DNA of 64,000 nucleotides from Clostridiaceae bacterium (lineage in GTDB: Bacteria; Bacillota; Clostridia; Lachnospirales; Lachnospiraceae), in contig CAJTGE010000028.1 of assembly GCA_910575795.1 (NCBI GenBank), positions 19,038 to 83,037 of the forward strand. Direction: 5' to 3'. Position numbers and translations under genes: made by a program. A model generated the notes under the pieces. It was not told where the DNA came from, did no database searches, and saw nothing but the letters and a program-made list of their open reading frames with translations. Shown in pieces: positions 35,300 to 45,157 of the stretch (within the stretch, counting starts at the first letter, position 1; each line of letters starts with the position of its first letter).

Positions 35300-35713
35300 T
35301 TACTCTACAACAATATCAGCCAGACGATCCTTCTTCTGCCTTACCACCAGGGTGAATCTCTTCTCCTGATCCGCATTCTCCTCTTTGTAGGAAACCGGGA
35401 AGGCGTGGCTGAATTTATACTTGGTCGTTACGTCGTTATGCGTATAGGATACCTCCACTGCCTTGTAGCAGTCCGCATGGTTGGACGCCACCAGAGACCA
35501 CTCCAGCATCTTCTTGGACTCGTCGCCCAGAATCTTCTTCGTGGAATCCATGTTGATCACGCCCTGAATCATCAGGGTGCAGTAGATATCCGAAGAACGC
35601 GCATAGGAATGCTCGTCAATCGTGGATGTGAACTCCACATAGGAAATGCCTTCCGTGATCTCTGCGATATCCGCAATCTTTAAGCTGTTTGCCTGCACTG
35701 TCGTTAAAGCCAT
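35300..35713 (-). CDS. Tail tube / Hcp-like protein of a contractile system
   Basis: 137 aa; GAGGAG before ATG. Beta-rich throughout (IAEITEGISYVEFTSTIDEH, KAVEVSYTHNDVTTKYKFSH, EKRFTLVVRQKKDRLADIVV) with one short helix in the centre, matching the size and fold pattern of Hcp and phage tube proteins that stack as hexameric rings. It lies directly after the sheath gene, the standard order. Inference from composition and context, no diagnostic motif. Confidence 0.6.
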   Translation of the reverse strand: MALTTVQANSLKIADIAEITEGISYVEFTSTIDEHSYARSSDIYCTLMIQGVINMDSTKKILGDESKKMLEWSLVASNHADCYKAVEVSYTHNDVTTKYKFSHAFPVSYKEENADQEKRFTLVVRQKKDRLADIVVE

Positions 35714-35814
35714 TTGAATCTCCTCTCCTTATTTACCTGAACTATCTATCTACTCGCTGAAGCTTTCACAAGCGGGGCTTAAAACTCTCTGCTGCGCCTG
35801 TCCGGTCCACAGGC

Positions 35815-38052
35815 CTATTCATTCTCCGTAATATTGATCGTAAAGCTCTCGGACACGCCCTTGGACTCGATGCGGATATCGCACAGGCCCTCCGCGATAT
35901 TCTCAAGCTCCACGCTCTCTCCCTCCCGTATAATCGAATTATCCCAGGTCCCGAATTTCATCCACTCGCTGATCTGCCCGCTCGGCTCAAAATACGCGCG
36001 GATACTGCGCTCATCCTTGCTGCGGAGCTGCGCGGCCATCATGCGCTCAATGTAGGTGCGCCTGGTGGTCTGGAAAACGCTCCGGTACGTGCGGCGATCC
36101 ATATGCATGCTTCTGGCGCTCATGACCGTAATGCCGCTGACAATCTTGCCGTCCAGCGTATAATTATCAGAGGAGAACACAAAGCCAAACTTGTTCTGGT
36201 CAATCTCCTCCTTCACATCATTCGTAAAGCCCGATATCTCCTTTGCAAACACGATCGGCAGGCGCAGCGCATTTTCATTCTCCTCCAGGTCGAACCGCAC
36301 GCCCGGGAAATCCGGGTAAACCTTCTTTAAGTATGTCTTCAGGAAATTGGGGCACTGGCACGCGGCCACGATCCCGGCCGCCACAAACTCCGCGCCCACA
36401 TAAACGCCCTTCATCCAAAACTTCACGTCATTTTCCAGGCCCTTCGGGAACTCCACGGTCCCGTTCTCCGAAAGCCTCGCGCCCCTGGAGGTGACCACTC
36501 TCGACTTGTCCTCCGGGACCACCGTCACATTCGGGAAACAGGCAATGGCATATTCATCGTATACATTCCCCGCGATCTCCTCCGCCTTATCCATATAAGG
36601 GGCAGCCCCGTCCGTGGCCATCCTCGAAAACGTAGACTCCTCCCCTGTCTCAAACCCGAAAAACGTCTGTATCTTATATTTCTTAATCCCATCCAGGAGG
36701 TTCTGCAGCGTGTCCATGGAGGAGAAGAAGACCGGATCGTCCTCGTCATACTCGCCGGAATAGCCCCATTTTTCCGCAAAATCAAGCGTCATCTCCGTCG
36801 TATAATCGTCGAGCGGCATCTCGCGCTGCAGCTCAATCCTCGGCACGATGCCGAACCAGATGGTATCCGTATAATCCGTCTTATTGTTCACCGTCTCCAG
36901 ATACAGCTTCAGCTTCTCCATATTCTGGGACTCCACCAGCTCCTCTATGGGCAGGTTCGTCACCAGCAGGGACGGCGCCATGCCCTTAATCTTCGGCGTA
37001 TAGGAATCAAAGAACGCCTTTACGCCCAGGATGCGCTCAAAGATGGGCTTCGCCACCTTGATAAAATCCTTCTGCCACGTATTGTAAAGCGCGCTGTAGT
37101 TGTTGAACAGCTCCACCTTCTTGCCGGTCTCCATCACTGCCAGCTTGGAGGACATCTTGTTCGTGAAGGCGGAAACCACCAGCTCCTGCATCAGGGAAGA
37201 CACCCGATCCGCACCGCTCTCCTGCTCTGCCGGAGCGCCCACCGCGTTCTTGCGCCGCTGTTCGATTAAGTCATACCGATCCTCGATCTCCGAAACCAGA
37301 AGCGCCGTCGCCTGATCATCGGCCTCCAGAAGCGGAACCCCCTCCGCCGGGTTGAACGTAATGGTCTTCATCTCGCCCTCGCCGTCAAAATAGGGAAGAG
37401 CCGGAACAGGAGTTCCCCCGCCCTTTTGCCCGGCCGCCTCTATAGCGACCAGATTCTCCCGGATCGTGCCGATCATCAGGGCAATCTGCGTCGGGAATTC
37501 ATTATAAAAATTCTCCGTCTCATTGATCTTCTTGGATAAAAGCTTTAAGCGTTTAAGCCTGGCCGGCGAATCGCTCTCCAGCTTCATGCTCTCCTTCGCC
37601 AGATAATTCACGTCCTTGCTTAAGCGCTTCATATCGCTTAATGTCTTCTGAGGAGACAGCATCTCCAGCATGGAATCATAGTTAAAGGTCACGTTCGGTT
37701 TATTCGAGCTGCGCTTCTCATCAATCAGCCGCATGAAGGTCTTTAAGAAACCGTTGTTCCTGTCAATGACAATCTCCTTCACAAACTGCGCCGGAATCCC
37801 CATGGGACGCTCCAGCGTATAAACCATCCGCTTGCTCTCCGCGTCAAAATAACTGTAGATCGTCGGGGCAAACTTCTTTAAGAATTCGTCGAAGCTGTGG
37901 ACCAGCAGATGGCTGTGGATCTCCTTGATCTTCTCGTCCGTCAGGCTCTTGCCCGTGGTCTCTATCCCTGCCATGAGATTGATCAAATCCAGGCGCTCCG
38001 GATTGATCACGTCAAACAGAATGGTCCGGTTGGTCTGCTTAATAATTTTCAT
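35815..38052 (-). CDS. Contractile sheath (TssC-like) protein
   Basis: 745 aa from ATG 38052 (GAGAGG upstream); TssC proteins are usually ~500 aa, so there is an extra N-terminal region of about 250 residues that could replace a separate TssB. The C-terminal part reads TYIERMMAAQLRSKDERSI and closes with CDIRIESKGVSESFTINI, like the conserved TssC helix plus the terminal handshake strand that links sheath subunits. First gene of the operon, followed by the tube protein. No sheath-recycling ClpV gene is visible. Confidence 0.65.
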   Translation of the reverse strand: MKIIKQTNRTILFDVINPERLDLINLMAGIETTGKSLTDEKIKEIHSHLLVHSFDEFLKKFAPTIYSYFDAESKRMVYTLERPMGIPAQFVKEIVIDRNNGFLKTFMRLIDEKRSSNKPNVTFNYDSMLEMLSPQKTLSDMKRLSKDVNYLAKESMKLESDSPARLKRLKLLSKKINETENFYNEFPTQIALMIGTIRENLVAIEAAGQKGGGTPVPALPYFDGEGEMKTITFNPAEGVPLLEADDQATALLVSEIEDRYDLIEQRRKNAVGAPAEQESGADRVSSLMQELVVSAFTNKMSSKLAVMETGKKVELFNNYSALYNTWQKDFIKVAKPIFERILGVKAFFDSYTPKIKGMAPSLLVTNLPIEELVESQNMEKLKLYLETVNNKTDYTDTIWFGIVPRIELQREMPLDDYTTEMTLDFAEKWGYSGEYDEDDPVFFSSMDTLQNLLDGIKKYKIQTFFGFETGEESTFSRMATDGAAPYMDKAEEIAGNVYDEYAIACFPNVTVVPEDKSRVVTSRGARLSENGTVEFPKGLENDVKFWMKGVYVGAEFVAAGIVAACQCPNFLKTYLKKVYPDFPGVRFDLEENENALRLPIVFAKEISGFTNDVKEEIDQNKFGFVFSSDNYTLDGKIVSGITVMSARSMHMDRRTYRSVFQTTRRTYIERMMAAQLRSKDERSIRAYFEPSGQISEWMKFGTWDNSIIREGESVELENIAEGLCDIRIESKGVSESFTINITENE

Positions 38053-38173
38053 CCTTTTGTTCCTCTCCCCTGCTGGCTTTGTGGAGCGCAAATATATATA
38101 TGAAATATGCCCAAAAAAACGGCGCAGCCATCAGGTAAAATTGTGGCGAATCGCATTTATGTATTATAAAAAC

Positions 38174-38202
38174 ATTTTAACATTGAAGTTATGTCAAGTC
38201 AA
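38174..38202 (-). promoter_or_regulatory. Promoter of the injection-system operon
   Basis: TTGACT (38197-38202), 17 bases, TAAAAT (38174-38179) on the minus strand; an alternative TTGACA starts five bases further in and a TATAAT lies just downstream, so starts may be multiple. The surrounding 38053-38290 region is AT-rich. From here to 38527 I see no other gene. Confidence 0.65.
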
Positions 38203-38527
38203 TTTATTTATCCATTTTTTTCCATATATTGATAATATATCATACATGATTCGACTAAAAATAACATGATTCCGGGAAAAATGAGCGCCTGATGTTATTT
38301 CAGCAGCAGAAAATGCTGCACGATGTGACTCTGCCGCTCCGGATCGCCGGCGCGGCGGCCGGACAGAGATGGGGCAGACGGATCCTTAAATTCAGATCCG
38401 CCTGTCCGTATAGTGTGTATGATAGGATATAATATGCTGCGTAATGATATGTAAAAAGGGAAGAGCAAAGATACGGCTGCTTTGTACGCCTGGCCGGCCC
38501 TCCCCCGGAGCGTGTCAGAAAAACACT

Positions 38528-39496
38528 CTAAACAGCGCAGTTTTGTTCCTTTTCCCACTGCCGGATAAGAGCCACCGAAAGCTCCGCATAATCCGCAGCT
38601 TCCTCACAGGAGAGGCCGTTTTTCAGCATACGGAGCACCATCTGTTTCTTGGCCCGCATTTCGCCGCGCGCCTCTCCCCGCGCTTCTCCCCGTGCTTCTC
38701 CCCGCGCCTCAATTAATTCTGATAAATTACACAAATCTCTTACCCCCTTCTTAATGCCGTCATCTACACGAATGCCATATTCTCTCAACCGCTCAAGCTT
38801 CTCATTCCTTCCGATTACGTTGCTGCATATCGTCTGCAGCAGGGATAATACTTCGTCCTCAGCCCTGATACGGTCGTTGATGCGCAGCACGATAACATTC
38901 AGCAGATCGTATGCCTCCCGCCCACGCTTCACGCTCCCGATGATATCATGCTTTTCCATGCGGTACAGGCTGGCCGTCCCCGCTTCACGGTCAGGTACCT
39001 CTCCCATACAGATCCAAATCGAATATACCTTCTGAAGGCATCCATAGTTCGTCTTATTATTGATGCTTTTTAGCTGCGAGCTCAGACGGCGCGCCGCATA
39101 GTATACGCCCCGCATTTCGATCGGATATCCCTTATAGTATGCATTCTGCGCCTCCACTATGATGTACATCCCGATCAATGTCCCCGCGTCTCCCCGATAG
39201 CATGCGCAAAAAAGAATATCATAGAAAATCCGGCCTTCATTTAAGGAACTGTCCTCATTCGCAAGGCCCTCTATATTCGTCAGGTTTTTCTCCACTCCAA
39301 CCTTCGATACCGTCACGCTGCCTGGCTCAATGTATTTGTTTTCTATATCTTCCAGCGGATATTCCGCGAATTCCGGGACAAAGCGCTTCATAATCCGCGC
39401 CAGGAACTGCCTGTTGGCCAACAGTTCCTTCAGCGCCGCGTCATATTTTGCTTTTCCTTCTTCTGTGCTTATGATTGTATTTCCTATCTCGTTCAT
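38528..39496 (-). CDS. Rpn family recombination-promoting nuclease (PD-(D/E)XK)
   Basis: 322 aa. The nuclease core contains GRIFYDILFCAC and YIIVEAQNAYYKGYP, with the D...ExQ pattern of the Rpn/transposase_31 family. A C-terminal stretch repeats EARG four times before a helical tail (MVLRMLKNGLSCEEAADYAEL). These proteins promote RecA-independent recombination and often act in phage defence. RBS AAAGG six bases before ATG. The 225-base gap to the next feature holds no gene. Confidence 0.9.
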   Translation of the reverse strand: MNEIGNTIISTEEGKAKYDAALKELLANRQFLARIMKRFVPEFAEYPLEDIENKYIEPGSVTVSKVGVEKNLTNIEGLANEDSSLNEGRIFYDILFCACYRGDAGTLIGMYIIVEAQNAYYKGYPIEMRGVYYAARRLSSQLKSINNKTNYGCLQKVYSIWICMGEVPDREAGTASLYRMEKHDIIGSVKRGREAYDLLNVIVLRINDRIRAEDEVLSLLQTICSNVIGRNEKLERLREYGIRVDDGIKKGVRDLCNLSELIEARGEARGEARGEARGEMRAKKQMVLRMLKNGLSCEEAADYAELSVALIRQWEKEQNCAV

Positions 39497-39721
39497 CTGC
39501 GCCTTTCATCAATCTGTGTTTATACGGTTACGATCCGGTCAGGCGGAGTGTTGCAGGAACTGCCAGACCGTACGGATAACCGTTTATCTCCTTACTTAAT
39601 TATATTAGAAAAGAGGGGGGGATGCAAGATGATTTCTGACAGAGTCAGTTTTGACGCTTTAATTTATACTTGCTCTCTCTGAGCACATGGGATCCTGTTT
39701 TTTCATACTATATTAGCGCCA

Positions 39722-40270
39722 TCATTGTTTTTTATCCCTCTTTTTCTTAAATGTATTCAGTATAGTTATAAAATCTTTTCGATTAACGATCAAAAATGAT
39801 ATCGTTCCAAGAATTAAAAAAATTAAATTAAACCAAATATTTCCCAAAATTGAGAATATGCAAATCAACAGATCGGTTTCCAATAACAGCCAAAACTCCT
39901 TCCAACTAACAGTAATTCCAAGTTCCGATCGATTCTGTTTCTCTCTTATCATCCACATTCCCAGAAAGGAAATAAACGTCGAAACAGCCGCTGCATGCAA
40001 ACCTAGCAATTTTATTGTTCCAATATTAATTGCTGCATTTATAACAGCGCCGAAAATACTGGACGAAAAAGCTCCTTTCGTATTTTTTGCTCTTAAATAT
40101 CCAACCCCATAAAAAGAACAAAACGCCTGAAATACCGCTCCAAGATAATAAAAAGGAATATAGTCACTTGCAATTTTATAGTTTTTCCCCATAACCAGCC
40201 AGACGAATATTTTTGTCGCAGGAATAAGAACCCATAAAAACATAAATAATAAGCGATACAGTTTTTGAAA
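39722..40270 (-). pseudogene. 3' fragment of a polysaccharide flippase (Wzx-like)
   Basis: About 182 codons encoding the last hydrophobic helices of an O-antigen/teichoic acid flippase (ATKIFVWLVMGKNYKIASDY, FYYLGAVFQAFCSFYGVGYL). It begins abruptly at the inverted repeat of the adjacent IS element, so its first half has been lost; the other side of the IS does not contain it. Clearly more AT-rich than the rest of the window, suggesting acquired surface-polysaccharide DNA. Confidence 0.8.
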
Positions 40271-41737
40271 CACCACTTTACAACTTATGTTAGAAGCTAC
40301 ATTGATACCGAAGCAGCTGTTTCAGTACCTTTGTAAAGACACTTGATTTTATGCCTGTTTCGACATTTTGCAGGAAAGTGGCATAAAATACCTGCCGGCG
40401 GATCTCCTCGCTTAGGACGAACCAAAATTCCTGTACGCTTTCACCGCGGTATTTTGAAAAAACTTCATCCTGATAAGGCAGTATTTTCATTGCGCAGTAT
40501 GCGACATTGATTAGGTTGACCAGTGTTTCAATTCCTTTACTGCTGCGAACCATGTAACTGCATAAGGACCAGAACGTTTTCTGTTCGTAGTAACTGACCT
40601 CTATGTTCCACCTGAAATAGTAACACAGCAGCGGAATATACTGCATGCGGCTGCTCCCAGTCTGGTTCAATGGCGCCTTTTCCTGCCAGGCGCAGAATAT
40701 TTCCATCTGACAGGGGAAAACTGTGCTAAAAAATAAACGCCGGGCACTCTGGTTTTTTTCGGATGCTGTCACATAGGAAAGGACTTCTCTCTGTCCAAAA
40801 AGGTTGGTGAGGACCCGGCGCACACCAAAATAATAATCTCCAATTTTTTCATCGGAAAGGGTAAAATCGGTTTCCGTTGAAAGGCGTCTCCCATGTTTGG
40901 CAGGCCGGCCCCTTTTGCCTGTGGGCTGCGGTGCAAGATCATAAATGACGGAGTCATTGCGGGCATTGCAGATAACATCCAGGTTGGAATACTCGTCCAC
41001 AACACACACCAGGTCTTTTTTGGCATACCAGCTGTCGCAGAGGATAATGACATTTTTCTGTGCAGAAAATTCCGGCATGACCTGCCGTACCATGGATGCT
41101 GCCAGTTCCAGTTTGGATACTTCTTTTTTCCACATGCGGTATCCCAGAGGGACTGCCAGATAAACAATCCGCTGTTTACGCCATACGGGGACACAAAGCA
41201 TAAGGCTGACAAAGCAGTGCCCGTTAAGGTAATTGGAAGCATTATGGGCGGCATGGTCGAAAAGTTTTGAAACATCCTCAAACTTTTTTCCAAACTTTGC
41301 TACCATGGTATCGTCAATGCAGGAAAAACAGGCTGTGGTTTCAGGCGTTGTGGAACCAGCTTCAAGGCCATAGCCGCTGTTACATTCATAAACCTGGAAT
41401 AATCCACTTTGGCATAAGAGCAGGCATAGTAAAAGGCATTCAGGGATTTTTCAGTAATGCCGGACAAAAAGTGTCTGTAAAGGAAGCGTATGGAATGTGC
41501 TGATTCCATTGCCAGTATGGATAGCACCAGTAAAAACAGTGTCTCTGCAGTAGGAGCAGAAAATGTTTGAAAATAGGTAAAAAAATATTGGTGAAGTCTA
41601 CCAATCAGGTTATCTTTGTTGTATAATGAGTTTATCGTACAGGGTCACTTTCCTTTGTAATGGTTGTTGCGAACTCATTATACATCAGAAAGTCCTGTAC
41701 GATACTTTTTTATTTAAAAACTTGTAAAGTGGTGTTT
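40268..41737 (-). mobile_element. IS4-type insertion sequence
   Basis: About 1.47 kb bounded by inverted repeats AAACACCACTTTACAA (left, 40268-40283; right complement 41722-41737), each followed by a near-matching TT-containing base triplet. No clear target duplication flanks it, consistent with a deletion after insertion. The right end contains an internal palindrome with ATCGTACAGG/CCTGTACGAT. Confidence 0.8.
40290..41527 (-). pseudogene. IS4-family transposase, frameshifted
   Basis: Two frames: 41527-41303 (75 aa) and 41306-40290. Joined they give a DDE transposase: first acidic site CIDDTMVAKFGKKFE, second IILCDSWYAKKD, third YFRWNIEVSYYEQKTF, which is the IS4 Y-2-R-3-E-6-K signature. 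The break is near GTTTTTCC at about 41327. It could be a real mutation or programmed slippage; IS4 elements normally need no slippage, so I call it broken. Confidence 0.8.
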
Positions 41738-41988
41738 TATATTAAGATTTTTGTAAAAAATTCCGGTTGAAAGCCCTGAAAACATGTGGTAAGATGGTTA
41801 CAGCCATAGAATCGATGTGGTATTTGTACAACATAATGCGTATTATGTTGTATTTTTTATGCACAGGGACGCACAGGACATCCCATTTCTGCCGTATGAT
41901 GTGTTTCTGCCGGGAAATTCCTTATGCCCTGTCCGATTTTTCCCGTTTTATCCGGGCCGGCAAGCCTTCCGAAACGCCCCCTCCGCTC

Positions 41989-42473
41989 TCAGAGCACCAG
42001 CCCCAGTTCTTCAATCTTCCTCCTGCACTCCTTCCCCGATGAAGCCGTATAGATCCTTGTGGTCTCAATGCTGCTGTGCCCCATGATATCTGCCAGCCGC
42101 ACGACGTCCTTCTGGGCCGCATAAAATGTCCTGGCAAACAGATGCCAAATGTAAAAAAGCTGTTGAGCGCCGCCAGCATGGAATTCACACTCCGCGGCTG
42201 GTAGCACTGCACTAACTGTTCCTTAAACGCCAGTACCTCCTCCCTGGATACCGGACGCGGCTCCGGCCCCGCTGAAGCCTGCAGGTTTAATCGCTTTGCT
42301 GCGCGCTCTTTTGTCTTCTTTCCTGTCCCGCCTCGGTATTCCAGAAAAAGCCGGATATCATGAAGATATTTTGAAATCGTCGCAGGCGCGCGTTCCTCCT
42401 GTTTTAAATACCGCCTGTACCTCTCGACCTCATCGGTTCCCAATAACCTGTTTTCATCCATCGGTTCCTTCAT
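41989..42473 (-). pseudogene. Tyrosine recombinase with internal deletion
   Basis: The N-terminal SAM-like DNA-binding domain is intact (ERYRRYLKQEERAPATISKY then LHDIRLFLEY), but after LAALNSFFTFG the frame jumps to the last part of the catalytic domain (VRLADIMGHSSIETTRIYTA, which includes the C-terminal His and Tyr). The middle, with the first catalytic Arg, is absent, and the tail is in another frame. Not functional. Probably the relic integrase of an element. Confidence 0.8.
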
Positions 42474-42689
42474 CGCCTCTTATCTCCTTTTCGTAATTTC
42501 CCATATCCATACTATACCACAGATCCCATTGTTGAACAGGTAAAAATTCAGGCGTTCCCAATGCTTATGCAATCTGTCTGTGAAAATCTCTCCATGGCGG
42601 GATGAAAGGGGGCGGGACGTTCTGTCAGCGGCAGGAATCTTTATATGAGCAGGAAATGCGAAATCCGATTTGGAGTCAGAAACGTATAT

Positions 42690-42740
42690 AAAAAACGAAA
42701 AGCTGCGGGCCCGTCCGGAATATCCCTCTGAACCCGCAGC
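42690..42740 (-). terminator. Intrinsic terminator of the desulfoferrodoxin gene
   Basis: GCTGCGGG and CCCGCAGC form the stem; on the minus strand it is followed by TTTTCGTTTTTT. Confidence 0.8.
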
Positions 42741-42759
42741 GCAAAAATGTCAGCCGTCC

Positions 42760-43134
42760 CTACAGCTCCTTTTTCCAGAGCCCGTGAAGGTTGCAATACT
42801 CATATGCAGCGACCGCGCTGTCGCTGTCTGCCAGGGCAAACACCGCCTCCGGCTTTGTATCCGGCTTTAAATATTTGATCTGGACGCCTTCCTTTGTTTC
42901 GAGAGCCACCCACTGGATATAGTGCTTTTCCATCATCGGATGCTCGGCCTCTCCCACATTGACCGTCACCTTTGTCCCTTCCACTTTTACAACCGGGACA
43001 TGCTTTTCAAACGCGCCGTCCGTAATTCCCGGCAGCAGCTCCTTCATCTTCTCTCCGCAGCACATCACCGGGACATGGTTGTCCTGAACCATGGTAATGA
43101 TATTGCCGCAATGCCCGCAAATAAAAAATTTCAT
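42760..43134 (-). CDS. Desulfoferrodoxin (superoxide reductase)
   Basis: 124 aa; AAGGAGG before ATG. N-terminal desulforedoxin centre CGHC...CC, then the superoxide reductase domain with HPMMEKHYIQW and the final CNLHGLW holding the Cys/His ligands of the catalytic iron. Reduces superoxide using electrons from rubredoxin (a rubredoxin is encoded at 47.5 kb). Monocistronic. Confidence 0.97.
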   Translation of the reverse strand: MKFFICGHCGNIITMVQDNHVPVMCCGEKMKELLPGITDGAFEKHVPVVKVEGTKVTVNVGEAEHPMMEKHYIQWVALETKEGVQIKYLKPDTKPEAVFALADSDSAVAAYEYCNLHGLWKKEL

Positions 43135-43300
43135 AAAAACCTCCTTATTCGGTTCCTTCCAGCCGCGCCCGGCCTCCCCGGCCGCCGGCCTATTTTCGTT
43201 TATCTCTTTTCATTATACGCATATTTTCCACAACAGTAAAGGACTTTCCGCTGATTCTTCAAATTGATTCTGCAAATCTGTGCGTTTCTCTTCCTGTATC

Positions 43301-43819
43301 CTAAAAATCAGTCCCGGCCTCCTCAGCCGCCGAACGGCTTCTCTCCTCAAGAATCTCCCTTACCTCCCCCGCCGGCACGCCGAGCGCGACGGCCATCTCT
43401 TCCTCCAATGTCTTTTCCACCAGGCTCATCATCTGCATATCGCGGGAAGGCAGCTTCTTCCCGGCGCGGCTGCGGCGCTCCCTTCTCTGGTAGAGCTCCT
43501 TGGCAATCCGCACCAGATTGATGTAGTCCTGCGAGTAAAACGCCTCCTTGTATTCCTGCGCGCGCTGCTTCTCATCCTGAATCTGCAGCGGCTCGATCTC
43601 CCCGAAGCCTGCGATCAGGGCCTCAGCCGCTTCCCTTGAAAGCACGGGACGCAGCACGCCCTCTGTCTTCTCTATCGGCACATAGATTTTCTCCGACTTG
43701 TCCCGAATCGGCAAAAGCACAAGGTACTGCCGCTTTGCTCCCGTGAAATCCATCTCCGCAATTTCATCCACCCTGCACACCTTCCCGCTCCAGTGTACCG
43801 TATAATCTCCTTTATTCAT
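43301..43819 (-). CDS. CarD family transcriptional regulator
   Basis: 172 aa. N-terminal Tudor-like RNAP-interaction domain (GDYTVHWSGKVCRVDEIAEM) and a helical C-terminal DNA-binding domain. CarD/CdnL proteins bind the RNA polymerase beta subunit and stabilise open complexes. RBS AAAGGAGG 11 bases before ATG. Confidence 0.9.
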   Translation of the reverse strand: MNKGDYTVHWSGKVCRVDEIAEMDFTGAKRQYLVLLPIRDKSEKIYVPIEKTEGVLRPVLSREAAEALIAGFGEIEPLQIQDEKQRAQEYKEAFYSQDYINLVRIAKELYQRRERRSRAGKKLPSRDMQMMSLVEKTLEEEMAVALGVPAGEVREILEERSRSAAEEAGTDF

Positions 43820-44087
43820 GCGTATTCAGCCTCCTTTTTCTGTGCAGACACGTCAACATACTCCCTGCGGACTTCTGTTCTGATCCGCCCTCCGGCGTTA
43901 CAGCGCCGGGCCGCGGGCCGAACCGTGATATTTCCTTGTCTTTATTAGCATTTCACATTCTGATAATAGAATACCACCTTTTCCCAAATTTATATAAGGT
44001 TTTTTTTATTTTCGTGATTATTGCCCAGATTAGGGCGGGGACTATTTGTACATTTTTACCAATCCATATGAATGATGTACAGAAATT

Positions 44088-44183
44088 GTGCCTGCTGCTC
44101 CCGGGTTTGACCCAAGGAGGACCGCAGTCTGTGACCCTTGCTCACAACAAAACCGCTGCGCCGGGGGCTGAACGGTTACTAAA
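44088..44183 (-). repeat. Weak member of intergenic repeat R3
   Basis: On the minus strand it starts GTAACCGTTCAG, like the termini of the stronger R3 copies, followed by GC-rich hairpin-prone sequence. It lies in a 475-base gap (43820-44294) that otherwise holds only AT-rich DNA and the yihY promoter; no gene seen. Confidence 0.35.
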
Positions 44184-44206
44184 TATTCCGCAATTTTTCG
44201 CCCGCA

Positions 44207-44235
44207 TTGCTATTTTTCCTTCAACATGGTAATAT
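44207..44235 (+). promoter_or_regulatory. Promoter of the YihY family gene
   Basis: TTGCTA (44207-44212), 17 bases, TAATAT (44230-44235), about 55 bases before the start codon. Confidence 0.6.
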
Positions 44236-44294
44236 TATTAGATATAGAGCCGCGCTGTTTTCCTTCCTGCCCGGAGCTGACTGGAGGTTAATAC

Positions 44295-45149
44295 ATGATT
44301 GGATTTCTTCTGCAGTGCAAAAAAGTACAAGAAGCGTTTGTCAGGGATGAGGTCACGGTTTACGCCGCGCAGGCCTCCTTTTTCGTCGTTCTCTCATGTT
44401 TTCCGTTTCTCATGATCCTGCTAAGCCTGATTCAGATGATCCCCTCTGTGACGCGGGCGGATCTGCTTCTGGTGATTGCAAAGCTCGTTCCGGAGCGGAT
44501 CTATCCGCTCCTGGAGTCCATTGTCCTGGATCTGCACACAGCCTCCCCGGGCGCGATTCTGTCTGTGACCACGATCGCGACGCTCTGGTCCGCCGCGCGC
44601 GGAATGCTGGGCATTGAGCGCGGCTTAAACCGCATCGCAGGCTGCAAAAAGCGGCCGAACTTTGTGCTCAGCCGCCTGATTAATTCCATTTATACGATTG
44701 TGTTTCTGGCAGTCTGCATCGCCTCGCTGATCCTCATGGTGTTCGGCTTTGCCCTGCAGCAGCTTCTGCTGAAATACATCCCGCTTTTAAGCTTCATCGC
44801 CCGGCATCTGATAAGCCTGCAGACGATCTCCGCCCTGGCGATCCTGATCGTCTTTTTCATGGCGCTCTACACCTGGCTGCCCTATGAGCGGCAGATCCTG
44901 CGAAAACAGCTTCCGGGCGCGCTGTTCTCCACTGCCGGATGGATCGTGTGCTCCTTTGGCTTTTCCATTTATTTCAACCGTTTCAGCCGCTTCTCCTCCA
45001 TGTACGGAAGCCTTGCGGCTGTCGTGTTCCTGATGCTGTGGCTGTATTTCTGCATTTGCATCCTCTTTCTGGGGGCGGAGGTGAACCGGCACATGCATAT
45101 CTCATTCGCCGGCAGACGTCGGATGCACAAAGCAGAACCGCCCCGGTGA
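44295..45149 (+). CDS. YihY/BrkB family membrane protein
   Basis: 284 aa; GGAGG eight bases before ATG. Six hydrophobic segments. The conserved YAAQASFFVVLSCFPFLMIL and later LPYERQILRKQLPGALF, then AAVVFLMLWLYF, mark the YihY family (once called RNase BN). Function unclear; an envelope role is likely. Convergent with the L,D-transpeptidase gene. Confidence 0.93.
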   Translation: MIGFLLQCKKVQEAFVRDEVTVYAAQASFFVVLSCFPFLMILLSLIQMIPSVTRADLLLVIAKLVPERIYPLLESIVLDLHTASPGAILSVTTIATLWSAARGMLGIERGLNRIAGCKKRPNFVLSRLINSIYTIVFLAVCIASLILMVFGFALQQLLLKYIPLLSFIARHLISLQTISALAILIVFFMALYTWLPYERQILRKQLPGALFSTAGWIVCSFGFSIYFNRFSRFSSMYGSLAAVVFLMLWLYFCICILFLGAEVNRHMHISFAGRRRMHKAEPPR

Positions 45150-45157
45150 GCGCTGCG

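Noticed and set aside
20554..38052. R-type bacteriocin or prophage tail
   Set aside because: No holin, endolysin, tape measure, tail fibre or phage regulator was found; FHA/PP2C proteins and DUF4280 point to an injection system.
44086..44196. Structured RNA gene such as SRP RNA upstream of yihY
   Set aside because: The GGAAGGAAGC-type tetraloop region of SRP RNA is absent; it fits better as a weak R3 repeat.
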